The notes below the pieces were generated by a model. It saw only the letters and a list, made by a program, of their open reading frames with translations. It searched no databases and was not told the DNA's origin. A stretch of DNA of 64,000 bases from CS4-C045 sp963844115 (GTDB lineage: Bacteria > Planctomycetota > Planctomycetia > Pirellulales > UBA7805): assembly GCA_963844115.1 (NCBI GenBank), contig CAWJNN010000047.1, forward strand, positions 62,001 through 126,000. Direction: 5' to 3'. How positions within the stretch are numbered: position 1 is the first letter of the stretch; the number at the start of each line of letters is the position of its first letter. Positions 53,159 to 61,552 of this stretch are shown here, in pieces. The translations under genes were made by a program, and so were the position numbers.

Positions 53159-56100
53159 TCACGCCGTTTTTACGGCGCTGCGGGATGCGGTGGCCATCAG
53201 CACCGCGCCGATAAGGATCGCCAGCAGGCCTGCCACGGGAAAGACAAAGGTCAACAGGCTGGCAATGCCCAGCACGATTAGCGTCACGCCGCCACGGCGG
53301 CCGCGGAGCGCGGTCAGGCCACCGCCGCGAATCCAGCGGATGACAACCAGGGACAGTACGACCACGCCCACGACCCAGGCCAGAGCCTTTAGTCGGTTCA
53401 GCAGCGGCCGAGACATCGATCGCGCGGTCACTCGCGCGTCGCCGCGCGGGGTGGAAAACAGGTACAGCTCGCCCCGTGAAGGAAACTCGACGTCCAGGCT
53501 GGCCATGCCGGGCAGGTTGCCATACGCGGTCTGGGAAGCTGGCAAGGTAGCCGTCTGTCCGGAGCCGAGCGCCAGTCTGTCATCGAAATCCCCCACTCGA
53601 CGCCCTTCTTCGTCCCTGCCATTCAGGTTCCCTTGGTCTTGAGCGTTCTCCGAGATTTGTCCTTGTTGCGCGACTTGTTGATTCTCCAGTTTTTCCTGGT
53701 ATCGCTTGGCGCGGTTCTTGACGCTGCCCTCTTCCCGTTCCGTTTCTTCCCGCTTGCCATCGAGGCCGAACGTTCCCTGGTCGCCTTGTTGTCCGTCCTT
53801 CAGGTTCAGGGATGATCCGGGAAGTCCCAACGGGGCTTGTATCTTGTTTCCAGCAGTCACCTGTGGGGGTGGGGGTGCGGGCTTGCCCTTCTTTCCTTGA
53901 AGGTGCCCTCGGCTGTACAGGTCGGAATCAGGTATCGCGGGATCCACCTGGTAGCGAGTCCCGTCGGACTTGGTGGCAATCCCGGCATTGCCCAAGCTGT
54001 TTTTTTCTAACCATTCCTGGTTGAAGCCATTCCCTGTTTCGCCGCTCGGCAAATCAATTATTTCTTTACCGCGTCCTCGGGATCGGGACAGTTCCTGGTC
54101 GTAGTCGAAGTTGTCGTCGATTTCATTCACGACATCGCTGGCTCGGTCGTTGCGTTGCCCACCCCACGCTTTGTCCAATCGCCCTCGATTGTCGACAATT
54201 TCCTCGCTCGCACGTTGCTCGGTATTCTTCAGTTGCTGCTGGAAGTTTTCGACCGCGCGTTGATTGAGGCTGTAGGTGGTATTGAGTTGTTCGTTGCCGC
54301 CGCCGAGCTGCGATTGACGATGCTCCAGCCTCTGCTGTTCCTCCAGGAGGCTCTTCGAGTTGGCCTTCGCGCGGGACTGGGAGTAGCCGTCCGTACTGCG
54401 CAGCACCTCAGCGAACTTATTGATCTGCCTCGTGATGTAGGCGACTTCGCCGGCAGCGAGCACTTCTTCGGCAACCTGCGTCATTTCGCCGCCGAAGTCA
54501 AACCATTGATGGGTCTTGGGGAGGTGCAGCCGTACCTGACTGGTCTCGGGTTTGATGTTGATCGTACGGACCAGCGGGAAGCTAACGGTGCCGAGGTTGC
54601 TAAGCGCGTCGAGCGTGCCTCCATATTTCAGCACGATCGCATAATCACGGTCCCCTTTCGCCGTCTTGATCAACGGGATTTGCAGTTTTCCCTGGCTGCC
54701 GGCAGCTTCGATCGGTTTGACACTGGCATCCGCCACGCTGGCCGACCACAGGCTTGCGCCGGCGGGCAATTCGATCTCCAGAAACTGTTCCGTCTCGTTG
54801 TCCAGGCGAAACTCCTGGACCCCGCGGTAGGTGCCGCTGCCGTCGACGATCACGGATGCACGGGCCAGTCCGATCGAAGCGCGCGCTGTCTGGACCGCTT
54901 TGCGCTCACGCGTGGCGAAAGTCAGCTGCGCAGCGGCGAAGCCCTTGCGGACGATGTAAGCATGCGTCAACTGGTTGCCCATCAGCTGTGCCAGTTCGCG
55001 CCACTCTTGCTGTTGCCGGCTGAGCGGTTCGAGGCCCTGTCGCTGTTCGATCTCCAATTCGTCCCGCCCGGCGTTTTCCAGGATCACGTACCGCCGCTCG
55101 GTCTGGCCCGTTTCGACGACCGGGATCGGTGTCGGATGGGACGCTCCGGCCAGCAGGCGGTCATGGAGGATTTTGACTCTCAATTGCCCCATGATATCGT
55201 CCTGCAGGTCCAGCTGTACGCGAACCAACGGCTGTCCGTCGACGGGGGTGATGGTCGTCTGTCGAAGTTCCGGAGCGCTGATGCGAGCGTCCTTCATCGA
55301 TTCGGGCAGCAGGAACACCGCCTGGCGAATACCTGCATCGCGAATCGTAAAGTCGAGCAGTATGGTCTCTTCGATTGTGTTTTCGGTGATCCTCGTGTTA
55401 CTGATCGTTCGGCAGCTGACGCGTGGCTGCCTCTGTGTGAAGAGCAGCGATCCCTGGTAGTCGCCGCCGCGATAGCGCAGCACGAAGCGCGCGAGTTCGC
55501 GCTGGCGGCGCTCGACCAGCCAGCCATGGACGCGCTGGGGCAACACGCTTTCACATTGCTGCAGGTTTGCGGCGCGTACATCGAACGCCGGATCGATCTG
55601 GATTACGATATCGCCTTCCTGGCGGCCGACGTCCTGGACCACCAGTCTGGGCAACGCCCCTGTTTTCTGATTGGTGCCGGACGGCAGGCTGCCGCCGATG
55701 AAGACGGGAAAATTTCCCTGCTGGCCCGCGCCAAGGTAGATGTGTAGTACCCGGTTGCCATCCTGTTCGGTCACGGACCATTGAAATGGTTCCGGCGCGC
55801 GGACCTGGTTCTTCAGATCGAGATCCGCGGGCAGCGCGATGCTTAGCTGATAGACCGGTCTGCCCTTCACCTGATAGCGCACGAGGCTTTCCAGCGTGGT
55901 CTCGCGCCGTGCGACCCGGACGATGGATTGGACGGTTGCTGAGGTCTCGGCCGTGATGCGGCGGGCCGAAAGGCGCACGCGAAACGGTGTGGTCACGAAT
56001 TGGAAGGCCTGATAGGTGTGGATGCCCAGCGGACTTTCCTCGGCGCCAACCGCCGCGGCAACGCGGACCGCTTCCTTGGCCGAAGCGTCCTGGCGGGTAA

Positions 56101-58705
56101 CACCGGCCCGCTGGACAGTCTGCAGTTCGAGGATCGGGCTGCGGCGCACGGTCAGCTGGCCACGATGAAGAGCGGCACCGGAAACCGACACCAGCGGCAC
56201 GTCGAATTCGGCCTTGGGATCTGCGCCGACCGATTCGTGTCGAGCGAGCTGCACGGTTACGCTCTGCCGCCCCTGCACGGCTTTCAGCAGATTGATTTCC
56301 ACCTGCTGGCGATCCTGTGCGTCACGGGCCGTCCAACCGCGGACGTTTTCCCCGTTGATGCGTTCGATCAAATATCCCGCGGGGACGTCGATGGTGAAGG
56401 CCTCGCGTTGCGTCCGCCCGAAATCGACGGTCAGCTGCCACAGCAATAGGAGGCCATCCGTGCGGACATCGAACACCGCCTGCGATTTTGCCGTCAGGCT
56501 GCGATCGACCACGCCTGCCTCGACTTGCGGGCGCCATTGGACGTGCAGCAGGCCGTTGGCGCCCAGGACGGTCTCGATTTTCTCGTTGGCCTGGGTCGTT
56601 TCCTGGCTGGGCCGGTCCAGCACGCCTGGCAGGCGGACTTCCGAATTCGCCTGGGGGACATCCAACGTTAGCGCGGCGGCCGGCGGCGCGGGGACGTGGC
56701 CTGACAACCGCCGCCATCCACCTTGTCGAGTCAACGGCATGCGAATCGACACATCGAGCTGATGGCGGCCTTTGCCCGAAACCAGCAGGACCACGAGTCC
56801 CTTTCGTTGCGGCGGGCCCTGTTGGTTATCGGATTGGGCGATCTGCGGGGCCGCCGCCTGGTTGGGGGCTGCCCTGCGCTGCGACTGCAGCGGACTCGCG
56901 TTTGGCGCGTTGGCGACTGGTGGCGCTGCCGTTGGTTCAACAAACTGCATCCGAGCGGGCTTGTCGTCAAGCTGGGCTTTGGCCAACACGCCGCCGTCGA
57001 GTGCCAGCGGAACCGAGACGACACGATCGACGTACAAGTCGACATGGAGCCGGCCGTGGACGAGCAGGAAATCCTCGCCTTCGAGTCGTGCCGTGAACTC
57101 GCCGCCGGACAACGCGTACTGGACGACCGGTTCGTCTGCGGCGATTTTCTGGTCGGGGTGTGCCTGGTTCCAGAGTTCGACGTACTTGTCGTACGGCACC
57201 AGCACCTTCTTGGCCTCCCGGATGCTCTGGTCGATCGGCACATCGTCGCTCGGTTGGTAGGGGACAATGATGGCATCACGGGGAACTTTAACCGGCGCCG
57301 GCGGCGGCGCGATCTGGACCACGATCGGGGGCTCGGCATCCGCTCCGCCGGCCAGCGTCAGCAGCGCCAGCAAACTGGCGGCGGCCACAGCGTGTTTTGC
57401 GATGGCCGCTCGCGCACCGAACATCTGGCGGAAGTACCAGCGGAAAGCACCGACGACCAGGTAAAACGGAATCAACAGGCAGGCGGCAAAGAAGGCGAGG
57501 TCGAACAGATCGCCAAACTGATTGGTCCAGCCGGTCAGCAGCGGCAACAGGCTGCTGATCAGTACCACGACGACGATGTAGCGAATCCGGGTCCCTACTG
57601 ATCGCCGCGAGAGCAAGACGCCGATCAGGAAGATCGCCAGGCCGACGGCCCAGGCGAGCGACTGCACGCGCTGGTCCTGGATCAAGGTCGCCCGCAGTTG
57701 CGGGTCGGCGCCCAGGCTCTGGAACAGCACCTCGTTGCCGGAGTGCTTGACATCGATCATCAAGCTGCTGACGCCTTCGAGGGCCCAACCGCTGGAGTAT
57801 TTCCCGCCGCGCCGCGCTGGCACCTTACGACCATCGCCCCGTTGTGGTTTCTCCGGCCCGGGCGGTTGGGCTTGGTCGGCGGGCGGCCCGGCGAGTCCCG
57901 CATCTTGGTTTCCGCCGACGCCAAATTGGACCCGCCCGCTGCCCGCAGTGCCGTCGGTCGTACCATCGACTGCGCCACCGACTACGCCATCGACTGCACC
58001 ATCGGACGAGGCGGCCGGCTCATCCTCAGGATCGTCGGGTCGCGGACCGAGCGTGATATTGCGTTCCGAGGCGGGGGCGATGTCGGTGAGTTTCCACTCA
58101 TTGTCTTTACGCTCGTCCAAGCCCTGCTCGCCCTCGGCGTACCCGTAACTGCGCATACTTCCGCTTTCGTCGACCACGACCTGCCGAGCGCTCTCTCTCA
58201 CACTCTGACTGGCGATGTGCATGTAGAACGGATGCGCGCCCCCGGCCAGGGTGTACATGGTTTGGACAACAGTCGCCAATGGCGATCGCCGCTGCTGAAC
58301 CTGGCTCGTGAAAACGGTTCCTTCCGAGCGGGCGATGCGATAGCCGGCGGGTAGATTGACATGCCAGCCGACGTCGGCCACGGGTACCTCAGCACGCGGT
58401 TGGTCCGGCGCTGCGCGAAGGTACAATTTCGGTGCCGCCAGGTCCACGGTGCCGATCAAACCGATCGCGGAGGACGGCGTTTCGTAGACGACCTGCAGTT
58501 TGCGCAGACCGGCCGACGTCTTGGCGGGCAAGCTCAATAACAGCCGCTGGTCATCCCGCTGAGGTTTGGTCGGCACACCGTCCAGCAACGCGGACCACAG
58601 CTTCGCGTCCTGGGGAAGTTCAATCTCGATGTAGGAAGCTTTGGTCTTGAGGTCGTAACGGGCGACGGTCTGGCTGACTCCGCTGGCCGAGATGGCCGTG
58701 ACCAT
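53159..58705 (-). CDS. Giant membrane-anchored surface protein, C-terminal 1848 codons (possibly two proteins fused)
   Basis: The frame continues the locus that starts at 61089. It holds repeated beta-sandwich-like domains. Then come four membrane helices (LAWAVGLAIFLIGVLL through LLIPFYLVVGAFRWYF), immediately followed by what looks like a new signal peptide beginning at an ATG at 57424 (MFGARAAIAKHAVAAASLLA, ending GGADAEPP). After it come a VPYDKYVELW module, more beta domains, a coiled coil (LEEQQRLEHRQSQLGGGN), a Gly/Gln/Pro-rich charged region and a final membrane part after GELYLFSTPRGDARVTA. So 53159-57424 may be a separate protein. Function unknown; large cell-envelope scaffolding is inferred. 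Confidence 0.7.
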   Translation of the reverse strand: MVTAISASGVSQTVARYDLKTKASYIEIELPQDAKLWSALLDGVPTKPQRDDQRLLLSLPAKTSAGLRKLQVVYETPSSAIGLIGTVDLAAPKLYLRAAPDQPRAEVPVADVGWHVNLPAGYRIARSEGTVFTSQVQQRRSPLATVVQTMYTLAGGAHPFYMHIASQSVRESARQVVVDESGSMRSYGYAEGEQGLDERKDNEWKLTDIAPASERNITLGPRPDDPEDEPAASSDGAVDGVVGGAVDGTTDGTAGSGRVQFGVGGNQDAGLAGPPADQAQPPGPEKPQRGDGRKVPARRGGKYSSGWALEGVSSLMIDVKHSGNEVLFQSLGADPQLRATLIQDQRVQSLAWAVGLAIFLIGVLLSRRSVGTRIRYIVVVVLISSLLPLLTGWTNQFGDLFDLAFFAACLLIPFYLVVGAFRWYFRQMFGARAAIAKHAVAAASLLALLTLAGGADAEPPIVVQIAPPPAPVKVPRDAIIVPYQPSDDVPIDQSIREAKKVLVPYDKYVELWNQAHPDQKIAADEPVVQYALSGGEFTARLEGEDFLLVHGRLHVDLYVDRVVSVPLALDGGVLAKAQLDDKPARMQFVEPTAAPPVANAPNASPLQSQRRAAPNQAAAPQIAQSDNQQGPPQRKGLVVLLVSGKGRHQLDVSIRMPLTRQGGWRRLSGHVPAPPAAALTLDVPQANSEVRLPGVLDRPSQETTQANEKIETVLGANGLLHVQWRPQVEAGVVDRSLTAKSQAVFDVRTDGLLLLWQLTVDFGRTQREAFTIDVPAGYLIERINGENVRGWTARDAQDRQQVEINLLKAVQGRQSVTVQLARHESVGADPKAEFDVPLVSVSGAALHRGQLTVRRSPILELQTVQRAGVTRQDASAKEAVRVAAAVGAEESPLGIHTYQAFQFVTTPFRVRLSARRITAETSATVQSIVRVARRETTLESLVRYQVKGRPVYQLSIALPADLDLKNQVRAPEPFQWSVTEQDGNRVLHIYLGAGQQGNFPVFIGGSLPSGTNQKTGALPRLVVQDVGRQEGDIVIQIDPAFDVRAANLQQCESVLPQRVHGWLVERRQRELARFVLRYRGGDYQGSLLFTQRQPRVSCRTISNTRITENTIEETILLDFTIRDAGIRQAVFLLPESMKDARISAPELRQTTITPVDGQPLVRVQLDLQDDIMGQLRVKILHDRLLAGASHPTPIPVVETGQTERRYVILENAGRDELEIEQRQGLEPLSRQQQEWRELAQLMGNQLTHAYIVRKGFAAAQLTFATRERKAVQTARASIGLARASVIVDGSGTYRGVQEFRLDNETEQFLEIELPAGASLWSASVADASVKPIEAAGSQGKLQIPLIKTAKGDRDYAIVLKYGGTLDALSNLGTVSFPLVRTINIKPETSQVRLHLPKTHQWFDFGGEMTQVAEEVLAAGEVAYITRQINKFAEVLRSTDGYSQSRAKANSKSLLEEQQRLEHRQSQLGGGNEQLNTTYSLNQRAVENFQQQLKNTEQRASEEIVDNRGRLDKAWGGQRNDRASDVVNEIDDNFDYDQELSRSRGRGKEIIDLPSGETGNGFNQEWLEKNSLGNAGIATKSDGTRYQVDPAIPDSDLYSRGHLQGKKGKPAPPPPQVTAGNKIQAPLGLPGSSLNLKDGQQGDQGTFGLDGKREETEREEGSVKNRAKRYQEKLENQQVAQQGQISENAQDQGNLNGRDEEGRRVGDFDDRLALGSGQTATLPASQTAYGNLPGMASLDVEFPSRGELYLFSTPRGDARVTARSMSRPLLNRLKALAWVVGVVVLSLVVIRWIRGGGLTALRGRRGGVTLIVLGIASLLTFVFPVAGLLAILIGAVLMATASRSAVKTA

Positions 58706-58802
58706 TTCAGCCCGCTCAACAATCGCGCTCGGCAGCGCATAGCCCGGATGACGAAAGACATTGATCTTGATGTCCGTCTGGCTGCCGGCGTAGGCGTGCG
58801 CG

Positions 58803-59250
58803 CCAGCAGGCGGCGACCGGGCAAATAGTCGGCGTCCGATAGCTCGCCGACATCGACCGGCCGGGCAGTCGTCGCGATCTGGACGTCAAGTTCCGGGCTG
58901 CCTTCGACGGCGACATGACCGGACTGAAAGGCAACGTTGTCCGCGGCAATCAGGGGCAGCGAAAGATCCTTGGGCTCCTGCGTCACCAGCCGCTGTTGGA
59001 AATCGACACCCAGTCGAATCCTCCCGCGACGGCGCTGCGCCAGCAATACCGTCCAACGACGTTCGTTATCGACGACGTCACTGCTGAATTCCTTTAACTG
59101 GACGCCGTCCAGTCCGCGGATGGAAAGCGAGTCGGGTGTGTCGAGCGGCAAGCGGAGCACGAGTTCACGGACGGCCGCCTCGCTGACCAGGAAGTCGACT
59201 TCGTAGTGTGCCCGCAGGCTATCGGGAAGTACGGTAAGGAAGGAATAGTT
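58803..59250 (-). CDS. Giant surface protein, middle piece between two frameshifts
   Basis: This frame joins the upstream piece after TARNYSFLTVLPDSLRAHYE (two bases missing near 59250). It continues SEAAVRELVLRLPLDTPDSL, RWTVLLAQRRRGRIRLGVDF and GELSDADYLPGRRLLA. Near 58803 one missing base then moves the reading to AHAYAGSQTDIKINVFRHPG in the C-terminal piece. It is homologous in layout to the paralogous gene further right. Confidence 0.65.
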
Positions 59251-60813
59251 GCGCGGTCACCCAGGGTTCTCGCCGCTGGATTGCCAGGCTGGCACGGTAC
59301 GGCTGGCGATCGTAGCGATAGGCGAGCGCCAACGAGACATTTTCCAGCCCGTACTTGACGGCGTCCGCGCGGTCCAGGGGCGTGAGTCCTTCCAGCTGAT
59401 CGGGTCGCACGATCAGATCGTCGTTCGCGGTAACCGACACGGCACCGGCGTCCTGCTGAGCATCGCGGACGGCGAAGGCAGGAAATTCGATTTTGTTCTG
59501 CTTCCAGTCGTCCAACCATTTATCCGGAACGGCAACCGCATCGACGTAGAAATTGCTGGGCGATTGGACGGGGGCGCCGCTGGGGAAGCGGATGCGCAGC
59601 ATCGACCCGGCCTCGCCGGGAACCTGTTCATAGGGCAACGGCTGCTGGTCACCGCCGGTGACCGCCGTGACATGCCAACCGGCCGGAACGTCGATCCGCA
59701 GCTCGAATAACCTTTCGGCGGTGGGCACGACGGTAAAACCGGCCCGCAATGCAAGTTGGCTATCCGCAACGGTCAGCATCAGGTTCGAGGCGACCTGATG
59801 TTGCGCAGGCGGCTCGACGAATTGCGCTTTCAGCGAATACTCCGCTTGCGGTGCGTAGTACGTCACGACCGGTCGAATGGTGGGGGCGCCCGGGTCCGCC
59901 TCAAAGACGCTTTGTGGGATGCTGCTGGTCAGCGTCTTGTTATCGATAGGAATCAGGCCACTGGCGGTGATTTGTTTCGCGTCAATTCGCTGCTCGGCAA
60001 CCAGTCCGACGACGGCGACATAGCTGGCGACGTCCAGCGGCACAAGCTGCGGCATTTGCCAATCCTTCAGACTGGCAGTCGTCTTGACCAGTGCCAGGTC
60101 CAGCGACACGGTGCCGGATTCCGGCTGGCGCAATTGCGTGGTTAGCACTCGCTGCTCGCCCTCTGTGGCAACCACCCATTGGGCGAGTAGCGGCGACCGA
60201 ACCTGGTTGACCTCAAAACCGTCCGGCAGGCCGAATCGAAATTCTTGCGTCTCGCCGTGCAGGACGTTCATCGAGATCCGCGCATGGAGGCGTTCGTATC
60301 CTTGAGTTACTTCGTCGACGATCACGCCGCGGGCAACGACAACCTGTCGAGTCTGCTGGGCGCGGTTGTTCAGCGACATAACGATTGCCAGCGGGCCGCG
60401 AGGCGGCGACAGTTCGAGATGCGTGGCCCCGTCGATCAGTTCGCGGTGCGCCACGGCCGCTCCGCTTTTGACCTCGACGTTGCCGGGCGCGACGATCTGC
60501 AGCTGCGTGCTCGCCGGAGTCGGGATCTGGATGTTCAGCGATTGGACGGCGGCCGTGGTCTGCAGTACCGCGATCAGTTCCAGTGACAATGTGTGCTGGC
60601 CTCGTCCGGACACAAACAGCGAGACCTGGCCGCCTTCGTCGCGAGCCAGCGCCGCCGGCGATTCGTCGATCGACGCGCGACGGATTCCGACGCCGCTGAA
60701 CGGCAGTCGCAGCAGCTGCAGGCCGTCGTCGAGAACCTCGACCTGCAAGCTGCCGATGATCCGCGCGCGGCCCGGTTCCAAATTTACTTTGTATTCGGCG
60801 GACACGACGAGCG
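59219..60813 (-). CDS. Giant surface protein, N-proximal piece
   Basis: After the frameshift near 60813 this frame carries ALVVSAEYKVNLEPGRARII, LSLELIAVLQTTAAVQSLNI, FRFGLPDGFEVNQVRSPLLA and PAGWHVTAVTGGDQQPLPYE. The domains look like repeated beta sandwiches with a conserved LRxPxGxxVxxV pattern. It ends with REPWVTA just before the next frameshift near 59250. Secreted, by virtue of the signal peptide in the 5' piece. Confidence 0.65.
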
Positions 60814-61089
60814 CGCCAGGGGCGGCTTTTCGTCCGGCGAAGTGCGGACCTGCTTGAGCAGCTGTTCGTACTGGTCCCGGGTCAGGAACACCCGCCGCAC
60901 ATCGCTTTCCAAAATCACATTCAAGTCGTCGAACGGTACGAAGATCTCGCGGACACGTTGAGGCGGCTGCGGACGGCCCGCTGCAGCTGTGAATGGAGCT
61001 GTGAATGGACTGGTGAGCGCGGCCAGCAGGATCAGCAACATCCGGCAGGGCCATTTGATTGTGGACCGCTTTTGGAGGCCTTTAACCAT
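60784..61089 (-). CDS. Giant surface protein, 5' piece with signal peptide
   Basis: The ATG at 61089 overlaps the stop of the upstream gene (ATGGTTAA), so the genes are translationally coupled. A basic start and hydrophobic stretch (MLLILLAALTSPFTAPFTAA) form a signal peptide. The module VREIFVPFDDLNVILESDVR, then TRDQYEQLLKQ, is repeated in variant form near 57200 in the C-terminal piece. Restoring one C in the C-run near 60813 joins this piece to the next. Confidence 0.7.
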   Translation of the reverse strand: MVKGLQKRSTIKWPCRMLLILLAALTSPFTAPFTAAAGRPQPPQRVREIFVPFDDLNVILESDVRRVFLTRDQYEQLLKQVRTSPDEKPPLARSSCPPNTK

Positions 61090-61552
61090 CGTTGCCACCT
61101 CCATGCTGCGCGTCATCGGCGGAGTCGCCCGACTCGTCTTTGTTCGGGGGTTCCTCGAGCGTCGTAGCGCTGTCGGACGCTGCGGGTGGGGATTCTGTGG
61201 CGGGAGGGGCGTACAGTCGTTCCGTGGCCGCGGGGGCCGTGGCGGGGGCCGTGGCGAGGGCCGGTGCGGCGGTTGCCGCCGCGCGGCTCGCCGTGATGCG
61301 GGGCAGGTCGCGGATCACGAACCAGACCAGCCAGACGATTAACACGATCGACAGGGCCCAAAACAGCTTGCCTTCTCGTTCCAGAATCTGGCCGGAAAGC
61401 GTTGGCAGGAAGACACCCATTAGGATCAGCGCGATGATCAATATCGCCAAGGCCGTAAACTTGTCGGTCGGCCGGCGTCGGACCATCACCAGCCCGATCA
61501 GCAACACGCCGGAGAAAATCAGGCCTTGCAACCATTTTGCGTTGAGCGTCAC
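61082..61552 (-). CDS. Paralogous giant surface protein, C-terminal membrane part
   Basis: It is nominally a 156-codon frame, but the sequence upstream in the same frame reads ALSLVTLNAKWLQGL and continues the 813-codon piece after a one-base shift near 61560. It has three membrane helices (LIFSGVLLIGLVMV, LAILIIALILMGVFL, ALSIVLIVWLVWFVI) and an Ala/Pro/Thr-rich tail. It matches the C-terminal layout of the neighbouring giant protein. Its stop overlaps that gene's start. Confidence 0.7.
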   Translation of the reverse strand: MTLNAKWLQGLIFSGVLLIGLVMVRRRPTDKFTALAILIIALILMGVFLPTLSGQILEREGKLFWALSIVLIVWLVWFVIRDLPRITASRAAATAAPALATAPATAPAATERLYAPPATESPPAASDSATTLEEPPNKDESGDSADDAQHGGGNDG

